Below the pieces are notes generated by a model. The model searched no databases, was not told the DNA's origin, and saw nothing but the letters and a program-made list of their open reading frames with translations. Position numbers and translations under genes: made by a program. From Streptomyces sp. NBC_00554 (GTDB taxonomy: Bacteria; Actinomycetota; Actinomycetes; Streptomycetales; Streptomycetaceae), in assembly GCF_041431135.1 (NCBI RefSeq), contig NZ_CP107799.1, positions 4,712,001 through 4,776,000 on the forward strand: a stretch of 64,000 nt of DNA, given 5' to 3'. Position 1 is the stretch's first letter. Each line of letters begins with the position of its first letter. This document shows, in pieces, positions 17,312 to 36,595 of this stretch.

Positions 17312-18526
17312 GTGACCCACCCGAGTACCCTCGCCCGCCCCGCCCGTCCCACCCGCGCCCAGTCCGGGGACCGCGTCGACTCCCTGCCGTCCCGCGCCGC
17401 GCGCGGGCTGCCGGCCGCCATGGTGACCGCGGTGGGGCTGTTCGCCGCCGCCCGGCTGACCGGTGTCCTCGTGCTCGCCGCGACCGCCTGGGCCACCGGC
17501 AGGAACCCGCTCTACCTGCTCGGCCGGTCCTGGGACTCGGCCTGGTACCTGTGGATCGCCTCGCACGGCTACGGGCGGACATTCCATTTCAGCCCCACCG
17601 TCGTCCACAGCGACCTCGCGTTCTTCCCGCTCTACCCGGCGGTCGTCCGCGCCGTCACCACGCTGACCCCGCTGAGCAGCGGCGTGGCCGGTCTGCTGGT
17701 CTCCTGGCTCGCGGCCGGCGCCGCCGCGTGCGGGATCTACGCCGTCGGGGCGCACCTGCACGGCCGCGCGGTCGGCACCACGCTCGTACTCCTGTGGGCC
17801 CTGCTGCCCCACTCGGTCGTGCTGTCGATGGCGTACACCGAGCCTGTCCTCACCGCCTTCGCCGCCTGGTCGCTGTACGCGGTGCTCACCGAGCGCTGGC
17901 TCTGGGCGGGCACGCTGGCGGCCCTGGCGGGTCTGGCCCGGCCGAACGGGATCGCGGTGGCCGCGGCGGTGCTCGCGGCGGCGGTGTACGAGGTGGGGAG
18001 GCGGCGGGGGCGAAAAGTTCCCCACAGGCTGTGGACGGGCGCCGCGCTCGCGCCGCTCGGCTGGGGCGGTTACGTGCTGTGGGTGGGCGTACGCAAGGGC
18101 GATCCGCTCGGCGGGTACTTCGAGGTGCAGCGGCTGTGGGGCTCCCGCTTCGACTTCGGCGCGGGCTCGCTGCGCTTCGCCAAACACCTGCTGCTGCACG
18201 GGGACCGTTTCGTGTTCCCCATGACGATGGTGATCGTGGCGGCGGGCGTGCTGCTGTACGCGCTGCTGCTCGCGGACCGCGCCCCGCTCCCCCTGCTCGT
18301 CCACAGCGGCGTACTGCTGCTGATCGCGCTCGGCGGCTCCGGTTTCTTCGAGTCGAAGCCGCGTTTCCTGCTGCCCGCCTTTCCGCTGCTGCTGCCGCTC
18401 GCGCGGGCCCTGGTGCGGACGGCGAGAGCCCGGCCCTGGCACGCGACCGTGGTGGTCGGCGCCCTGGCCGGGCTCTCGTTCGCGTACGGCGCGTATCTGG
18501 TCGTGATCGCTCACACGCCGCTGTAA
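17312..18526 (+). CDS. Mannosyltransferase-like (PIG-V/PMT-type) integral membrane protein
   Basis: The protein is 404 aa with about ten hydrophobic segments. After the first helix it has RSWDSAWYLWIASHGY, the lumenal D-containing loop of GT-C glycosyltransferases, and HSDLAFFPLYPAVV, as in PIG-V-like mannosyltransferases that use polyprenyl-phosphate sugars. LARPNGIAV and FFESKPRFLLPAFPLL are the usual conserved later loops. GTG 17312 with GAGGG just before is the likely start. The acceptor is unknown. The last codon touches a long palindromic element. Confidence 0.8.
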   Translation: MTHPSTLARPARPTRAQSGDRVDSLPSRAARGLPAAMVTAVGLFAAARLTGVLVLAATAWATGRNPLYLLGRSWDSAWYLWIASHGYGRTFHFSPTVVHSDLAFFPLYPAVVRAVTTLTPLSSGVAGLLVSWLAAGAAACGIYAVGAHLHGRAVGTTLVLLWALLPHSVVLSMAYTEPVLTAFAAWSLYAVLTERWLWAGTLAALAGLARPNGIAVAAAVLAAAVYEVGRRRGRKVPHRLWTGAALAPLGWGGYVLWVGVRKGDPLGGYFEVQRLWGSRFDFGAGSLRFAKHLLLHGDRFVFPMTMVIVAAGVLLYALLLADRAPLPLLVHSGVLLLIALGGSGFFESKPRFLLPAFPLLLPLARALVRTARARPWHATVVVGALAGLSFAYGAYLVVIAHTPL

Positions 18527-18689
18527 GAGCCTGTGTCACATCCCCGGCCGGATCAGCGCACGTCGTCTGGTGCGTGCGATCGCAAGGCGCCGGAAGGTCC
18601 TCGTAGCGGAGCTACTAGGGCCTTTCGGCAACGCGGCGAGCGTGCGTGCCAGGCGGCGTGCGCCCGGCCGGGGATGTGACACAGGCTCT
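18526..18689. repeat. 164-bp fold-back (REP/MITE-like) element and probable bidirectional terminator
   Basis: The outer arms are a perfect 26-bp inverted repeat: AGAGCCTGTGTCACATCCCC plus GGCCGG at 18526-18551, and its complement at 18664-18689. The interior is an imperfect palindrome around GTAGCGGAGCTAC (about 18604-18616), so the whole element folds into one long hairpin. It fills the gap between the convergent mannosyltransferase-like and YbjN-like genes and overlaps the last base of the former's stop codon. I recall similar palindromes scattered in Streptomyces genomes, but did not check. Confidence 0.85.
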
Positions 18690-18703
18690 AAGTCACCGCT
18701 CGA

Positions 18704-19234
18704 CTACTCGTCGTCCTCGGGCTTCTCCGCCTCGTTGACTTCCTGCTCCAGGCCGAGCTGCTCGACGAGCCACTTGTCGAACTCGATGGCGGCCCGCACC
18801 CAGCTCACCGTCGAGGACACGAAGTGCTCCAGGCTGACGCCGGTGCCGATCAGCATCTGCGCCTCGCCGATCAGACGGACGGTGCCGTCGTCGTGCGTGT
18901 GGCTGTAGACCTTCGGCCACAGCGTGCGGCGGTTCCAGTCGTCGATGGACTCGAGCAGCGTGGGCTTCTCGTCGATCTGGTGCGGCCGGTCGTAGAACGT
19001 CCGCACCGAGAAGACCTGCTGGTCACCCTCGCCGCGGAACATGAAGTACGTACGGAACTGCTCCCACGGCGCCGCGAGGTCACCCTCGTCGTCGACGACA
19101 TACTTCAGCTCCATCTGTTCGAGGAGCTGCTTCACAAGGTCCTGATCCGGGACGACGGGGCCCGCCGGTCCGCCGCTCTGCGGCTCGGGCTGCTGGCCCC
19201 CGAAGTTCGGAATCGAGGACGGGTCGATGCTCAC
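18704..19234 (-). CDS. YbjN domain-containing protein
   Basis: The protein is 176 aa, acidic and soluble. A Pro/Gly-rich N-terminus (SIPNFGGQQPEPQSGG) is followed by a type III secretion chaperone-like YbjN fold with WEQFRTYFMFRGEGDQQVF, VYSHTHDDGTVRLIGE and VSSTVSWVRAAIEFDKWL. Bacterial YbjN proteins act as putative chaperones or regulators, with no defined role in actinomycetes. GTG 19234 was chosen because AAGGGAA lies 8 nt upstream and VSIDPSSIPNF is the family-like beginning. It marks the left boundary of the NRPS cluster. Confidence 0.8.
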   Translation of the reverse strand: MSIDPSSIPNFGGQQPEPQSGGPAGPVVPDQDLVKQLLEQMELKYVVDDEGDLAAPWEQFRTYFMFRGEGDQQVFSVRTFYDRPHQIDEKPTLLESIDDWNRRTLWPKVYSHTHDDGTVRLIGEAQMLIGTGVSLEHFVSSTVSWVRAAIEFDKWLVEQLGLEQEVNEAEKPEDDE

Positions 19235-19337
19235 CGTGTATTTCCCTTCGTACGGATACCGCCATCCTCTCCCATGCGGGGCGGGGGGTGGCAACCCCGA
19301 CGGGCATAACAGGCCGGGCCGGCGCAGGAAGGCCTGT

Positions 19338-20888
19338 TCACCAGGCGGTGTCCGGGTGGGGCTCGGCCAGGCGGGCCGTCACGGCGAGGCGGTCGATCTT
19401 GCGGTTCGCGTTCAGCGGGAAGGTCTCGAAGTGGGTGAAGGCGCGCGGGAGCATGTAGGCGGGCAGGCGGCCGGACAGTTCGGCCCGGAGGGCCAGCGGG
19501 TCGCGCGGCGTGCCGGTGTAGGCGGCCTCCAGCGTGGGCTCGGCCCCGGGCGCCGCCTTCAGAACCGTGACGACGGCCTCCGCGACCCCCTCGGCCGCGC
19601 GCAGCGCCGCCTCGATCTCGCCCAGCTCCACCCGGTGACCGGCCACCTTCACCTGGTGGTCGAGGCGGCCCAGGTGCAGCAGCGCGCCGCCCGCCCCGAC
19701 GCGCACCCGGTCGCCGGTGCGGTAGTACAGCTCCTCGCCGGGCGCCTCGCGGTCCTGGTACACCGACGCCTCCCGGCCGTCGAAGCGCAGGAACCGGCCG
19801 GGGTTCTCGCCCGGGTCGAGATAGCCGGGGAAACGCTGCGGGCCCCGCAGGCACAGCTCGCCCTCGTCGGCCGGGCGGCCGTCCTCGCCGAGGACGAGGA
19901 AGTCCAGGTGCGGGTAGGGCGTGCCGATCGGGACGGTGCCGTTGGCGGTGGCGGGCCAGTCGGCGGGCTCGGCGGGCAGTCGGAACTGGGTGCAGGAGAC
20001 GGTGACCTCGGTGGGGCCGTACAGGTTCTCCAGGACGCTGCCGGGCGCGGCCTCCCGCCAGGCGGCGGCCTGCTCCAGGGTGAGCTGCTCGCCGCCGAAG
20101 AGGCTCCAGCGCAGGCCGGGCATGGAGCCGGGGGCCAGGTCCCGCAGCCGCAGGGCGTACGAGATCAGCGAAGGCACCGAGAACCAGTGGGTGATGCGGG
20201 CGCGGGCGATGAAACTCGCCGGCCGCGCCAGTTCGCCGCGGGCGGGGACGACCAGGGCCGCACCGGCGCCCCAGGCGGTGAACAGGTCCCACGCGGTGGG
20301 GTCGAAGGTGAGGTCGAAGGTCTGGGAGACGCGGCTGTCCGGGCCGATGTCGTAGCGGTCGATGGCGTAGTCGAGCATCGCGGCCGCGTTGCGCTGACGC
20401 ACCGGGACGCCCTTGGGGGTGCCGGTGGAGCCGGACGTGAAGACGATGTACGCGATCGCGTCGGGATCCGGGGCGCAGACGTCCTTGGGGGGGCGGTCGA
20501 AACTCCCGTCCGCCGACTCCTCGAAGGCGACGACCGGGCAGGTCAGCGCGGTATTCCGGTCGGTGAGTACCGCGTCCGGGCGCGCCGCGGCCAGCACCGC
20601 GGTGACCCGGTCGGGGGCGGAGTCCGGGTTCAGCGGGACCACGGTGGCACCCAGGCGCTGGGCCGCCAGGTACGAGGCGTAGGCGGCGACGCCGCGGCCC
20701 GCGAGGATGCCGACACGGGCGGGGCGACGGCCGTCGAGGGCGGCCAGCAGGCGGGCGGCGTTGTGCTCGGCGAGCGAGCGCAGCTCCGTGTAGGTGAGGG
20801 TGCGCCCGCCGGTCTCCAGGGCGGTGCGGTCGCCGTGGGTGTCGGCCGAGGCGGCGAACCGTTCGTAGAGGGTCGGTCGGTCAGCCAC
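19338..20888 (-). CDS. Free-standing adenylation enzyme (amino-acid-activating AMP ligase)
   Basis: The protein is 516 aa, a single adenylation domain without carrier or condensation domain. It shows A3 IVFTSGSTGTPKG, A5 NLYGPTEVTVS, A7 YRTGDRVR, A8 HQVKVAGHRVELGEIE and A10 NANRKIDR with the catalytic Lys. The A4 region TFDPTAWDLF keeps the Asp (PheA 235) that binds an alpha-amino group, with Pro and Trp at the 236 and 239 equivalents. It is the last gene of the NRPS operon, and its GTG overlaps the previous stop by 8 bp. The obvious partner is the free carrier protein at 39708-39956. The overall sequence also resembles D-Ala ligase DltA, so substrate is open. Confidence 0.9.
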   Translation of the reverse strand: MADRPTLYERFAASADTHGDRTALETGGRTLTYTELRSLAEHNAARLLAALDGRRPARVGILAGRGVAAYASYLAAQRLGATVVPLNPDSAPDRVTAVLAAARPDAVLTDRNTALTCPVVAFEESADGSFDRPPKDVCAPDPDAIAYIVFTSGSTGTPKGVPVRQRNAAAMLDYAIDRYDIGPDSRVSQTFDLTFDPTAWDLFTAWGAGAALVVPARGELARPASFIARARITHWFSVPSLISYALRLRDLAPGSMPGLRWSLFGGEQLTLEQAAAWREAAPGSVLENLYGPTEVTVSCTQFRLPAEPADWPATANGTVPIGTPYPHLDFLVLGEDGRPADEGELCLRGPQRFPGYLDPGENPGRFLRFDGREASVYQDREAPGEELYYRTGDRVRVGAGGALLHLGRLDHQVKVAGHRVELGEIEAALRAAEGVAEAVVTVLKAAPGAEPTLEAAYTGTPRDPLALRAELSGRLPAYMLPRAFTHFETFPLNANRKIDRLAVTARLAEPHPDTAW

Positions 20889-22494
20889 GGGCGGCTTCCT
20901 TGACGAACGCCCGGTAGTACACCGGGGTTCCGAGGAACGACGAGGTGAAGACGCCGCCCACGCGGGAGCCGCTGACGGCCAGGTGCAGATACGAGAACAG
21001 CGGCACGAGCGGGATGTGACGTGTCGTCAACTCCTCGTCCAGTGCGCCCCATTCGGCCGCGGCCTCGTCAGCCGGGAGCGCCGAGACGCGGGCGATCTCC
21101 GCGTTGACGTCCGGGTCGTCGAGGTAGGTGTAGTCGGCGTTGCCGGTGGCCCGGATCGTGCGGCCGTCGAAGCCGGTGACGAGCGTGGACGCGCCCGGCC
21201 AGTCCGCGGCCTGGCACATCATGTACAGGTCGTAGTCGTGGCCCCGGGTCAGGACGGTGGCGTTGTGCGAGGGCCGGTCGGTCTCCACCAGCTCGACGCG
21301 GAAGCCCGCTTCCTCCAGTTGGCGTGCGAGCACCTTCGCACCCGCGGTGAAGTAGGCACCGTCACGGCTCAGCAGACGCAGGACGCGTCCCTCGCCGGGG
21401 AGCGGGCCGCCGGTGTGCGGATCGGGATAGGCGCGGTGGCCGATGGTGCCGGGCGAAAGGATCGTGTGCGTCACCTCGCCCTGCGTCGGACCGAGCATCG
21501 CGTCCCGTACAGCCGCTTTGTCCACGGACACCGCACGGGCGATCGCGCGGCGCACCGCCACGTCCTGGACCCTGGCGGTGTTGATCGCCAGGTACCAGAC
21601 GAGGGGGGTGCGGTCGCGGCGCAAGCGCGGAGTCAACTCCGGTTCTGCGAGCAGGAGTTCGGCGACGTCCTCGGGGGCGTTGTTCTCGGCGACGGCGAAG
21701 GTGTCGGGGCCCTCGTCGGCGCGGGCGCGGAGGTTCTGCGGCCCGCTCTCCACGCCGAGTTCGATCTCGAAGCGGTCCGGGTGGTCGTGCCGTACGGCGT
21801 CCGTGGCCGCGTCCCAGTGCGGGTTGCGTTCCAGCACGAGCAGCTTGCCGGGGGTGTGCCCGGCGATGCGGTACGGGCCCGAGGCCAGCGGCGCCTTGCC
21901 GTAACTCTCGCCGGTGTCGGCGTCCTTGGGCACCGGGACCGTGGTGGGGAGGGAGACGGCGAAGGGCAGGTCGGGGCGCGGCACCGGGAAGCGGAACACC
22001 AGGGTGCGGGGGTCGCGGACCTCCAGGCCCGGCACCTCGTCGGTGCCGTCGGTGAAGGGGCCGCCGTAGGGGCCGTTGTCGCGCAGCCAGTCCTGCAAGT
22101 GCTGCGGGCCGTCACCGAGGGCCCCTTCGAAGGAGCGGGCGATGCCGTGCGCGACGTCGGCGGCGGTGATCTCCCGGCCGTCCTCGAAGCACAGGCCCGG
22201 CTTGAGGGTGAACTCCCAGGTGCGGCCGTCCCCGTCGACGTCCCGGCCCGGGTTCTCGGCGAGGTCGCCGACCAGCGTCCAGCCGCCCTGTCCGTCCTCC
22301 GCCGAGATCGTCAGCGTACGGAAGAGGAGGTGGCCCAGGGCCGTGGACTGCAGGGTGTTGATGCGCTGCGGGTCGAGGTGGTCGTAGTCGCCGTCGCGCA
22401 GGATGCGCAGTGTGCCGCCGCGGACCGCGCCCGGCACCGGGCGGGCCGGGCCCTGTGCGGCGCGGGTGTCCCACGCGATGGATGCCTTGGTCAT
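20881..22494 (-). CDS. Family 5 solute-binding-like protein without signal peptide
   Basis: The protein is 537 aa, an oligopeptide-binding (SBP_bac_5) fold: GGTLRILRDGDYDHLDPQR, WEFTLKPGLCFEDGREITAAD, ASGPYRIAGHTPGKLLVLER and VRRAIARAVSVDKAAV are the classic segments. The N-terminus (MTKASIAWDTRAAQGPARP) has no hydrophobic core and no lipobox Cys, so it should stay in the cytoplasm. No ABC permease or ATPase gene accompanies it. Its ATG overlaps the flavin reductase stop (ATGA), so it belongs to the NRPS operon. Its role could be binding of the peptide product or a precursor, or docking; this is inference. Confidence 0.85.
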   Translation of the reverse strand: MTKASIAWDTRAAQGPARPVPGAVRGGTLRILRDGDYDHLDPQRINTLQSTALGHLLFRTLTISAEDGQGGWTLVGDLAENPGRDVDGDGRTWEFTLKPGLCFEDGREITAADVAHGIARSFEGALGDGPQHLQDWLRDNGPYGGPFTDGTDEVPGLEVRDPRTLVFRFPVPRPDLPFAVSLPTTVPVPKDADTGESYGKAPLASGPYRIAGHTPGKLLVLERNPHWDAATDAVRHDHPDRFEIELGVESGPQNLRARADEGPDTFAVAENNAPEDVAELLLAEPELTPRLRRDRTPLVWYLAINTARVQDVAVRRAIARAVSVDKAAVRDAMLGPTQGEVTHTILSPGTIGHRAYPDPHTGGPLPGEGRVLRLLSRDGAYFTAGAKVLARQLEEAGFRVELVETDRPSHNATVLTRGHDYDLYMMCQAADWPGASTLVTGFDGRTIRATGNADYTYLDDPDVNAEIARVSALPADEAAAEWGALDEELTTRHIPLVPLFSYLHLAVSGSRVGGVFTSSFLGTPVYYRAFVKEAARG

Positions 22495-23021
22495 GTGCGT
22501 GCTCCGAGGGGGCCGGTGGAGGGAAGGGTGGGGTCGGTGGCGGCGAAGGCGCTGTCCACGAAGACCAGCGGGCGGACGCCGGCCAGCGGGCCGAAGTCGT
22601 CGACGCGGCCGACGACGAGCGCGTGGTCGCCGGCCGTGTGGACGGAGTGGACCGTGCAGTCGAAGTAGCCGACGCCGTCCAGGAGTACGGGGCAGCCGGT
22701 GGCCGGTCCCCGCTTCCAGTCGTCGGCGGCGAAGGCGTCCGCGCCGACGGGCCGGGCGGGATCCGCGAACCTCCGTGCCGTACCGGTCTGCCGGTCGCTC
22801 AGCACGGTGACCGCGAACCGCCCCGAGCCGCGCACGTATCCGTGCGCCCGCGACCGCGTCCCCAGGCCCACCGCGACGAGCAGCGGGTCCAGGGACAGGG
22901 ACATGAACGCGTTGGCGGTCATCCCGAACGGTTCGCCGTCGGCGAGCGTGGTCAGCACGGTGACGCCGGTCGGAAACCGTCCGGCGGCAGTGCGGAAGAG
23001 ATCGGCGCGCGACCCGGTCAC
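22491..23021 (-). CDS. NAD(P)H-dependent flavin reductase
   Basis: The protein is 176 aa, of the flavin reductase-like FMN-binding split-barrel family. FRTAAGRFPTGVTVLTT and PFGMTANAFMSLSLDPLL are the conserved flavin-binding segments, and VGYFDCTVHSVHTAGDHALVVGRV is the typical C-terminal half. It reduces FMN or FAD for a partner monooxygenase. The GTG start at 23019-23021 overlaps the stop of the luciferase-like monooxygenase gene (GTGA), which identifies that enzyme as the likely partner. Its own stop overlaps the next start (ATGA). Confidence 0.9.
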   Translation of the reverse strand: MTGSRADLFRTAAGRFPTGVTVLTTLADGEPFGMTANAFMSLSLDPLLVAVGLGTRSRAHGYVRGSGRFAVTVLSDRQTGTARRFADPARPVGADAFAADDWKRGPATGCPVLLDGVGYFDCTVHSVHTAGDHALVVGRVDDFGPLAGVRPLVFVDSAFAATDPTLPSTGPLGART

Positions 23022-24100
23022 GCGGGCGTCCCGTCGGACTCGCCCGGGGCGGGCTCCGATGCCACCCGCAGGGTGTTCAGGTGGTCGAGGCCCGCGAGGA
23101 CCTCCTTGTCGCCGACCCCGAAGTCGATCAGGCAGGCCAGTTCGTCGACGCCCGCCGCGCGGGCCTTCTCGACGACCGTCGACGCCTGATCGACCGTGCC
23201 GAACAGGCCGCTTGTCGAGTAGTAGGTGTCGAAGGAGCGGCGGACCAGGAAGTCGATGTCGGACTCCCGGAGTTTGTCGGGGTCGAAGCCGGCGAGGATG
23301 CTGCCCGCCGAGCGGGCGATGAGGCCGAAGGAGCTCTTCAGGTACGCGGTGAAGGGCTCCCGGACCGTCTCCTTGACCTGGGCCGGGTCCTCGCCCAGAT
23401 AGGTGTGGAGCATCAGCGCGACATGGCCGGGCCTGCCGTCGTGGCCGGGGCGCCCGGCGAGTGCCTCGCGGTACAGGGCGATCTTCTCGGCGAGTTCGTC
23501 GAGGCTCTGGCCCAGCAGGTGGGTCAGGACGCCCGCGCCCGCCGCGCCCGCCGCTCGGAACGTCTCCGGGCCGCCCGCGCTGGTGACCCAGACGGGCAGT
23601 TCGCTCTGGACCGGCGGCGGGTAGACCCGTACCTCGGCGGGCTTTCCGGCCCCGTCGGTGACCTGGAGCGGCTCGCCGCGCCACAGCGCCCGTATCTGCT
23701 CCACGGCCTCGATGACGGCGGTCTTGCGGCCCGCGTATCCCTCGGGGCGCAGTGCGAAGTCCACCGCGTTCCAGCCCGAGGCCAGCGAGATGCCGGCCCG
23801 GCCGCCGGAGAGGTTGTCGACGACCGACCACTCCTCGGCGATCCGCAGGGGGTGGTGCAGGGGCGCCACGACACTGCCCGCGCGGATGCCGACGCGCGAG
23901 GTGACCGCGGCCACCGCCGCGCCGGTCACCGACGGGTTGGGGTAGAGCCCCCCGAAGGGGTGGAAGTGGCGCTCGGGCGTCCACACGGCCGAGAAGCCGT
24001 GCGTGTCGGCGTACTTGGCGCCATCGAGGAGCAGGTCGTAGCGCCCGCCGCCGGTCTCGCCGACACTGCCGTCGGCGAAGTAGAAGAGACTGAAGTCCAT
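23018..24100 (-). CDS. Luciferase-like FMN-dependent monooxygenase (MupA/Atu3640 type)
   Basis: The protein is 360 aa, a bacterial-luciferase TIM barrel of the natural-product subgroup found in NRPS/PKS clusters. MDFSLFYFADGS, FSAVWTPERHFHPFGGLYPN and WSVVDNLSGGRAGISLASGW are characteristic. It needs reduced FMN, supplied by the adjacent reductase. In related clusters such enzymes hydroxylate or oxidise carrier-bound or amino-acid substrates; the substrate here is not evident. It stands 34 bp downstream of mbtH in the operon. Confidence 0.9.
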   Translation of the reverse strand: MDFSLFYFADGSVGETGGGRYDLLLDGAKYADTHGFSAVWTPERHFHPFGGLYPNPSVTGAAVAAVTSRVGIRAGSVVAPLHHPLRIAEEWSVVDNLSGGRAGISLASGWNAVDFALRPEGYAGRKTAVIEAVEQIRALWRGEPLQVTDGAGKPAEVRVYPPPVQSELPVWVTSAGGPETFRAAGAAGAGVLTHLLGQSLDELAEKIALYREALAGRPGHDGRPGHVALMLHTYLGEDPAQVKETVREPFTAYLKSSFGLIARSAGSILAGFDPDKLRESDIDFLVRRSFDTYYSTSGLFGTVDQASTVVEKARAAGVDELACLIDFGVGDKEVLAGLDHLNTLRVASEPAPGESDGTPA

Positions 24101-24134
24101 GTCCTGTCCTCTGAGTTCGGGGGTCGGCGGGTGC

Positions 24135-24335
24135 TCAGCGGACGCTCAGCGGACGCAGGTCGGTCCAGACGGACTCGATGTGCTCCAGGCACTCGGCGCG
24201 CGTGCCGCGGGTGCCGGTCTCACGCCATCCGTCGGGCACCGGCAGCAGGGCCGGCCACACCGAGTACTGCTCCTCGGCGTTCACCACGACCGTGTGCACG
24301 GGCTCGGGGGCTTGCTGCGTGTTCTTCTGCGGCAT
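24135..24335 (-). CDS. MbtH-like adenylation-domain chaperone
   Basis: The protein is 66 aa. It matches the MbtH signature with NAEEQYSVWPALLPVPDGW, then CLEHIESVWTDLRPLSVR. MbtH-like proteins bind the N-terminal part of NRPS A domains and enable their folding and activity. It is placed between the exporter and the monooxygenase gene, 6 bp after the former, within the same transcript. Which of the five A domains requires it is unknown. Confidence 0.96.
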   Translation of the reverse strand: MPQKNTQQAPEPVHTVVVNAEEQYSVWPALLPVPDGWRETGTRGTRAECLEHIESVWTDLRPLSVR

Positions 24336-24341
24336 CGAGGA

Positions 24342-25658
24342 TCAGGACCTTTCCTGGATCTGGGGCGGGAGTTCGTACTTGATGCGGGCCAGCGAGGACA
24401 GCGCCAGCGGGACCAGTGCCGAGGACAGGCCGATCGCGCTGATCAACACCGTGGAGCGCAGACCCACGCCGGCGCCGAGGAAGCCGCCGATGAGGGCGCC
24501 GAGCGGGGCGATGCCCATGGCCACGAAGCGGTTGGTGGCGGCGACCCGGCCCTGGAGGGAGTCCGGGGTGAGGGTCTGGCGGATGCTGAGCACGGTGACG
24601 TTGTTGGCGACGCCGAAGGACGCGAAGAGGAAGTTGATCAGCATCAGGGTGGCGACGGACAGGAATCCGCCGCCGTGCACGGTGGAGATGCCGAGCATCA
24701 CCAGGTTGGCCACGGACGCCGTGGTCAGCATCGTGCGCCCGTAGCCGAACCTCTGCGGCAGCCGGCCCGCGAAGGCCGCGCCGACCAGGAAGCCGGGGCC
24801 GAGGGCCGCCATCACCAGGCCGATCTCGCCCGGCGACAGACCCAGCGTGCGCGGCATGAACTGGAGGAAGGCGACCTCCAGGGCGGTGAAGGAGAGGTTG
24901 AAGATCGACGCCATGATCGTCATGGCGCGCAGCGGTTCGTTGCCGAAGACGAACCGCAGGCCCGCCCACACCTCGCGCAGGGTCCCGGCCGGGGAGGCCG
25001 CCTCCGACGCCGCGGGCCGGTCCTCCTTGTGCCCGATGGTCCAGATGGTGACCGCCGAGACGAGGTAGGACACCGCGCCGGCCAGCACCGCCACCGGCGC
25101 CGTCAGCCACTGCACCAGCACACCGCCTAGCGCGGGCCCGCCGATGGTGGCCGCCGACTGGCTCGCGCCGAGCGCCGAGTTGCCCCGGGTCAGCTGGTCG
25201 CGTTCCACCAGGCGCGGCAGATAGGCCTGTCCGGCCACGTCGAAGAGCACGCTGCCGCAGCCCGCGAAGAAGCCGAGGACGTAGAGCCAGCTGATGCCCA
25301 GCTGGTCGGTCCAGTAGAGGACCGGGACGACGGAGAGGACCAGGGCCCGGCCCAGGTCGGTGGCGATGAGGATGTTCCTGCGCCTGACCCGGTCCACCAG
25401 GACGCCCGCGAACAACGAGACCAGCAGATACGGGAGTTTGACGACGGAGGTCAGCAGACCGACCTGCTGGGAGGTGGCGGTCAGAGCGAGGACCGCGACC
25501 AGCGGCAGGGCGAGTTCGGTGATCTGGGCGGCGAAGAGCGAGGCGGTCTGGCCGGTCCACAACTTGGTGAAGTCGCGGTTCTTCCACACGCTGGGGACAG
25601 CGGCGGAATCCGGTTCCTGCTCCTCCTGGACCTGCGCGCCACTGGTGGCCTCTGACAT
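24342..25658 (-). CDS. MFS exporter (EntS/MFS_3-like), probable export of the NRPS product
   Basis: The protein is 438 aa with twelve probable transmembrane helices. WKNRDFTKLWTGQTASLF at the start, VDRVRRRNILIATDLGRA (motif A-like) and LIATDLGRALVLSVVPVL match the macrolide/enterobactin efflux subgroup. It lies directly after the thioesterase-bearing NRPS gene and before mbtH, so export of the finished peptide is the simplest role. ATG 25658 is preceded by an AGGAG-like sequence (TAGGAGCAGTTC). Confidence 0.88.
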   Translation of the reverse strand: MSEATSGAQVQEEQEPDSAAVPSVWKNRDFTKLWTGQTASLFAAQITELALPLVAVLALTATSQQVGLLTSVVKLPYLLVSLFAGVLVDRVRRRNILIATDLGRALVLSVVPVLYWTDQLGISWLYVLGFFAGCGSVLFDVAGQAYLPRLVERDQLTRGNSALGASQSAATIGGPALGGVLVQWLTAPVAVLAGAVSYLVSAVTIWTIGHKEDRPAASEAASPAGTLREVWAGLRFVFGNEPLRAMTIMASIFNLSFTALEVAFLQFMPRTLGLSPGEIGLVMAALGPGFLVGAAFAGRLPQRFGYGRTMLTTASVANLVMLGISTVHGGGFLSVATLMLINFLFASFGVANNVTVLSIRQTLTPDSLQGRVAATNRFVAMGIAPLGALIGGFLGAGVGLRSTVLISAIGLSSALVPLALSSLARIKYELPPQIQERS

Positions 25659-25693
25659 GAACTGCTCCTATACGTGGGGGGAGTCGGGGACGG

Positions 25694-29638
<3,945 letters not shown>

Positions 29639-29681
29639 GGGGTTTCCTTCCGGGTGCGCTGCGGGACGGACGGGTTGGGGG

Positions 29682-29752
29682 CGGTCACGCCTTGGGCCGG
29701 GCGACGGGATGGGGGCGGTCACGCCTTGAACCGGGCGACGGATGAGGGACGG

Positions 29753-29772
<20 letters not shown>
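29682..29772. repeat. 34-bp tandem repeat duplicating the 3' end of the C-A-T-C-A-T gene
   Basis: Units of period 34 start at 29682, 29716 and 29750, each with CGGTCACGCCT followed by CCGGGC. The third unit contains the last codons and stop of the upstream NRPS gene (stop complement at 29753-29755). The end of that gene has therefore been copied twice into the intergenic spacer before the next NRPS gene, lengthening it by about 68 bp. Confidence 0.8.

Positions 29773-36591
<6,819 letters not shown>

Positions 36592-36595
<4 letters not shown>

Noticed and set aside
15872..18514. 880-codon leftward frame opposite the aminotransferase and mannosyltransferase genes
   Set aside because: It is a high-GC shadow of two well-supported rightward genes and shows no recognisable domain.
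19968..20860. Assigning the free adenylation enzyme as DltA
   Set aside because: The sequence has DltA-like features, but no dltB, dltC or dltD is present and it belongs to an NRPS operon; kept as a generic amino-acid ligase.
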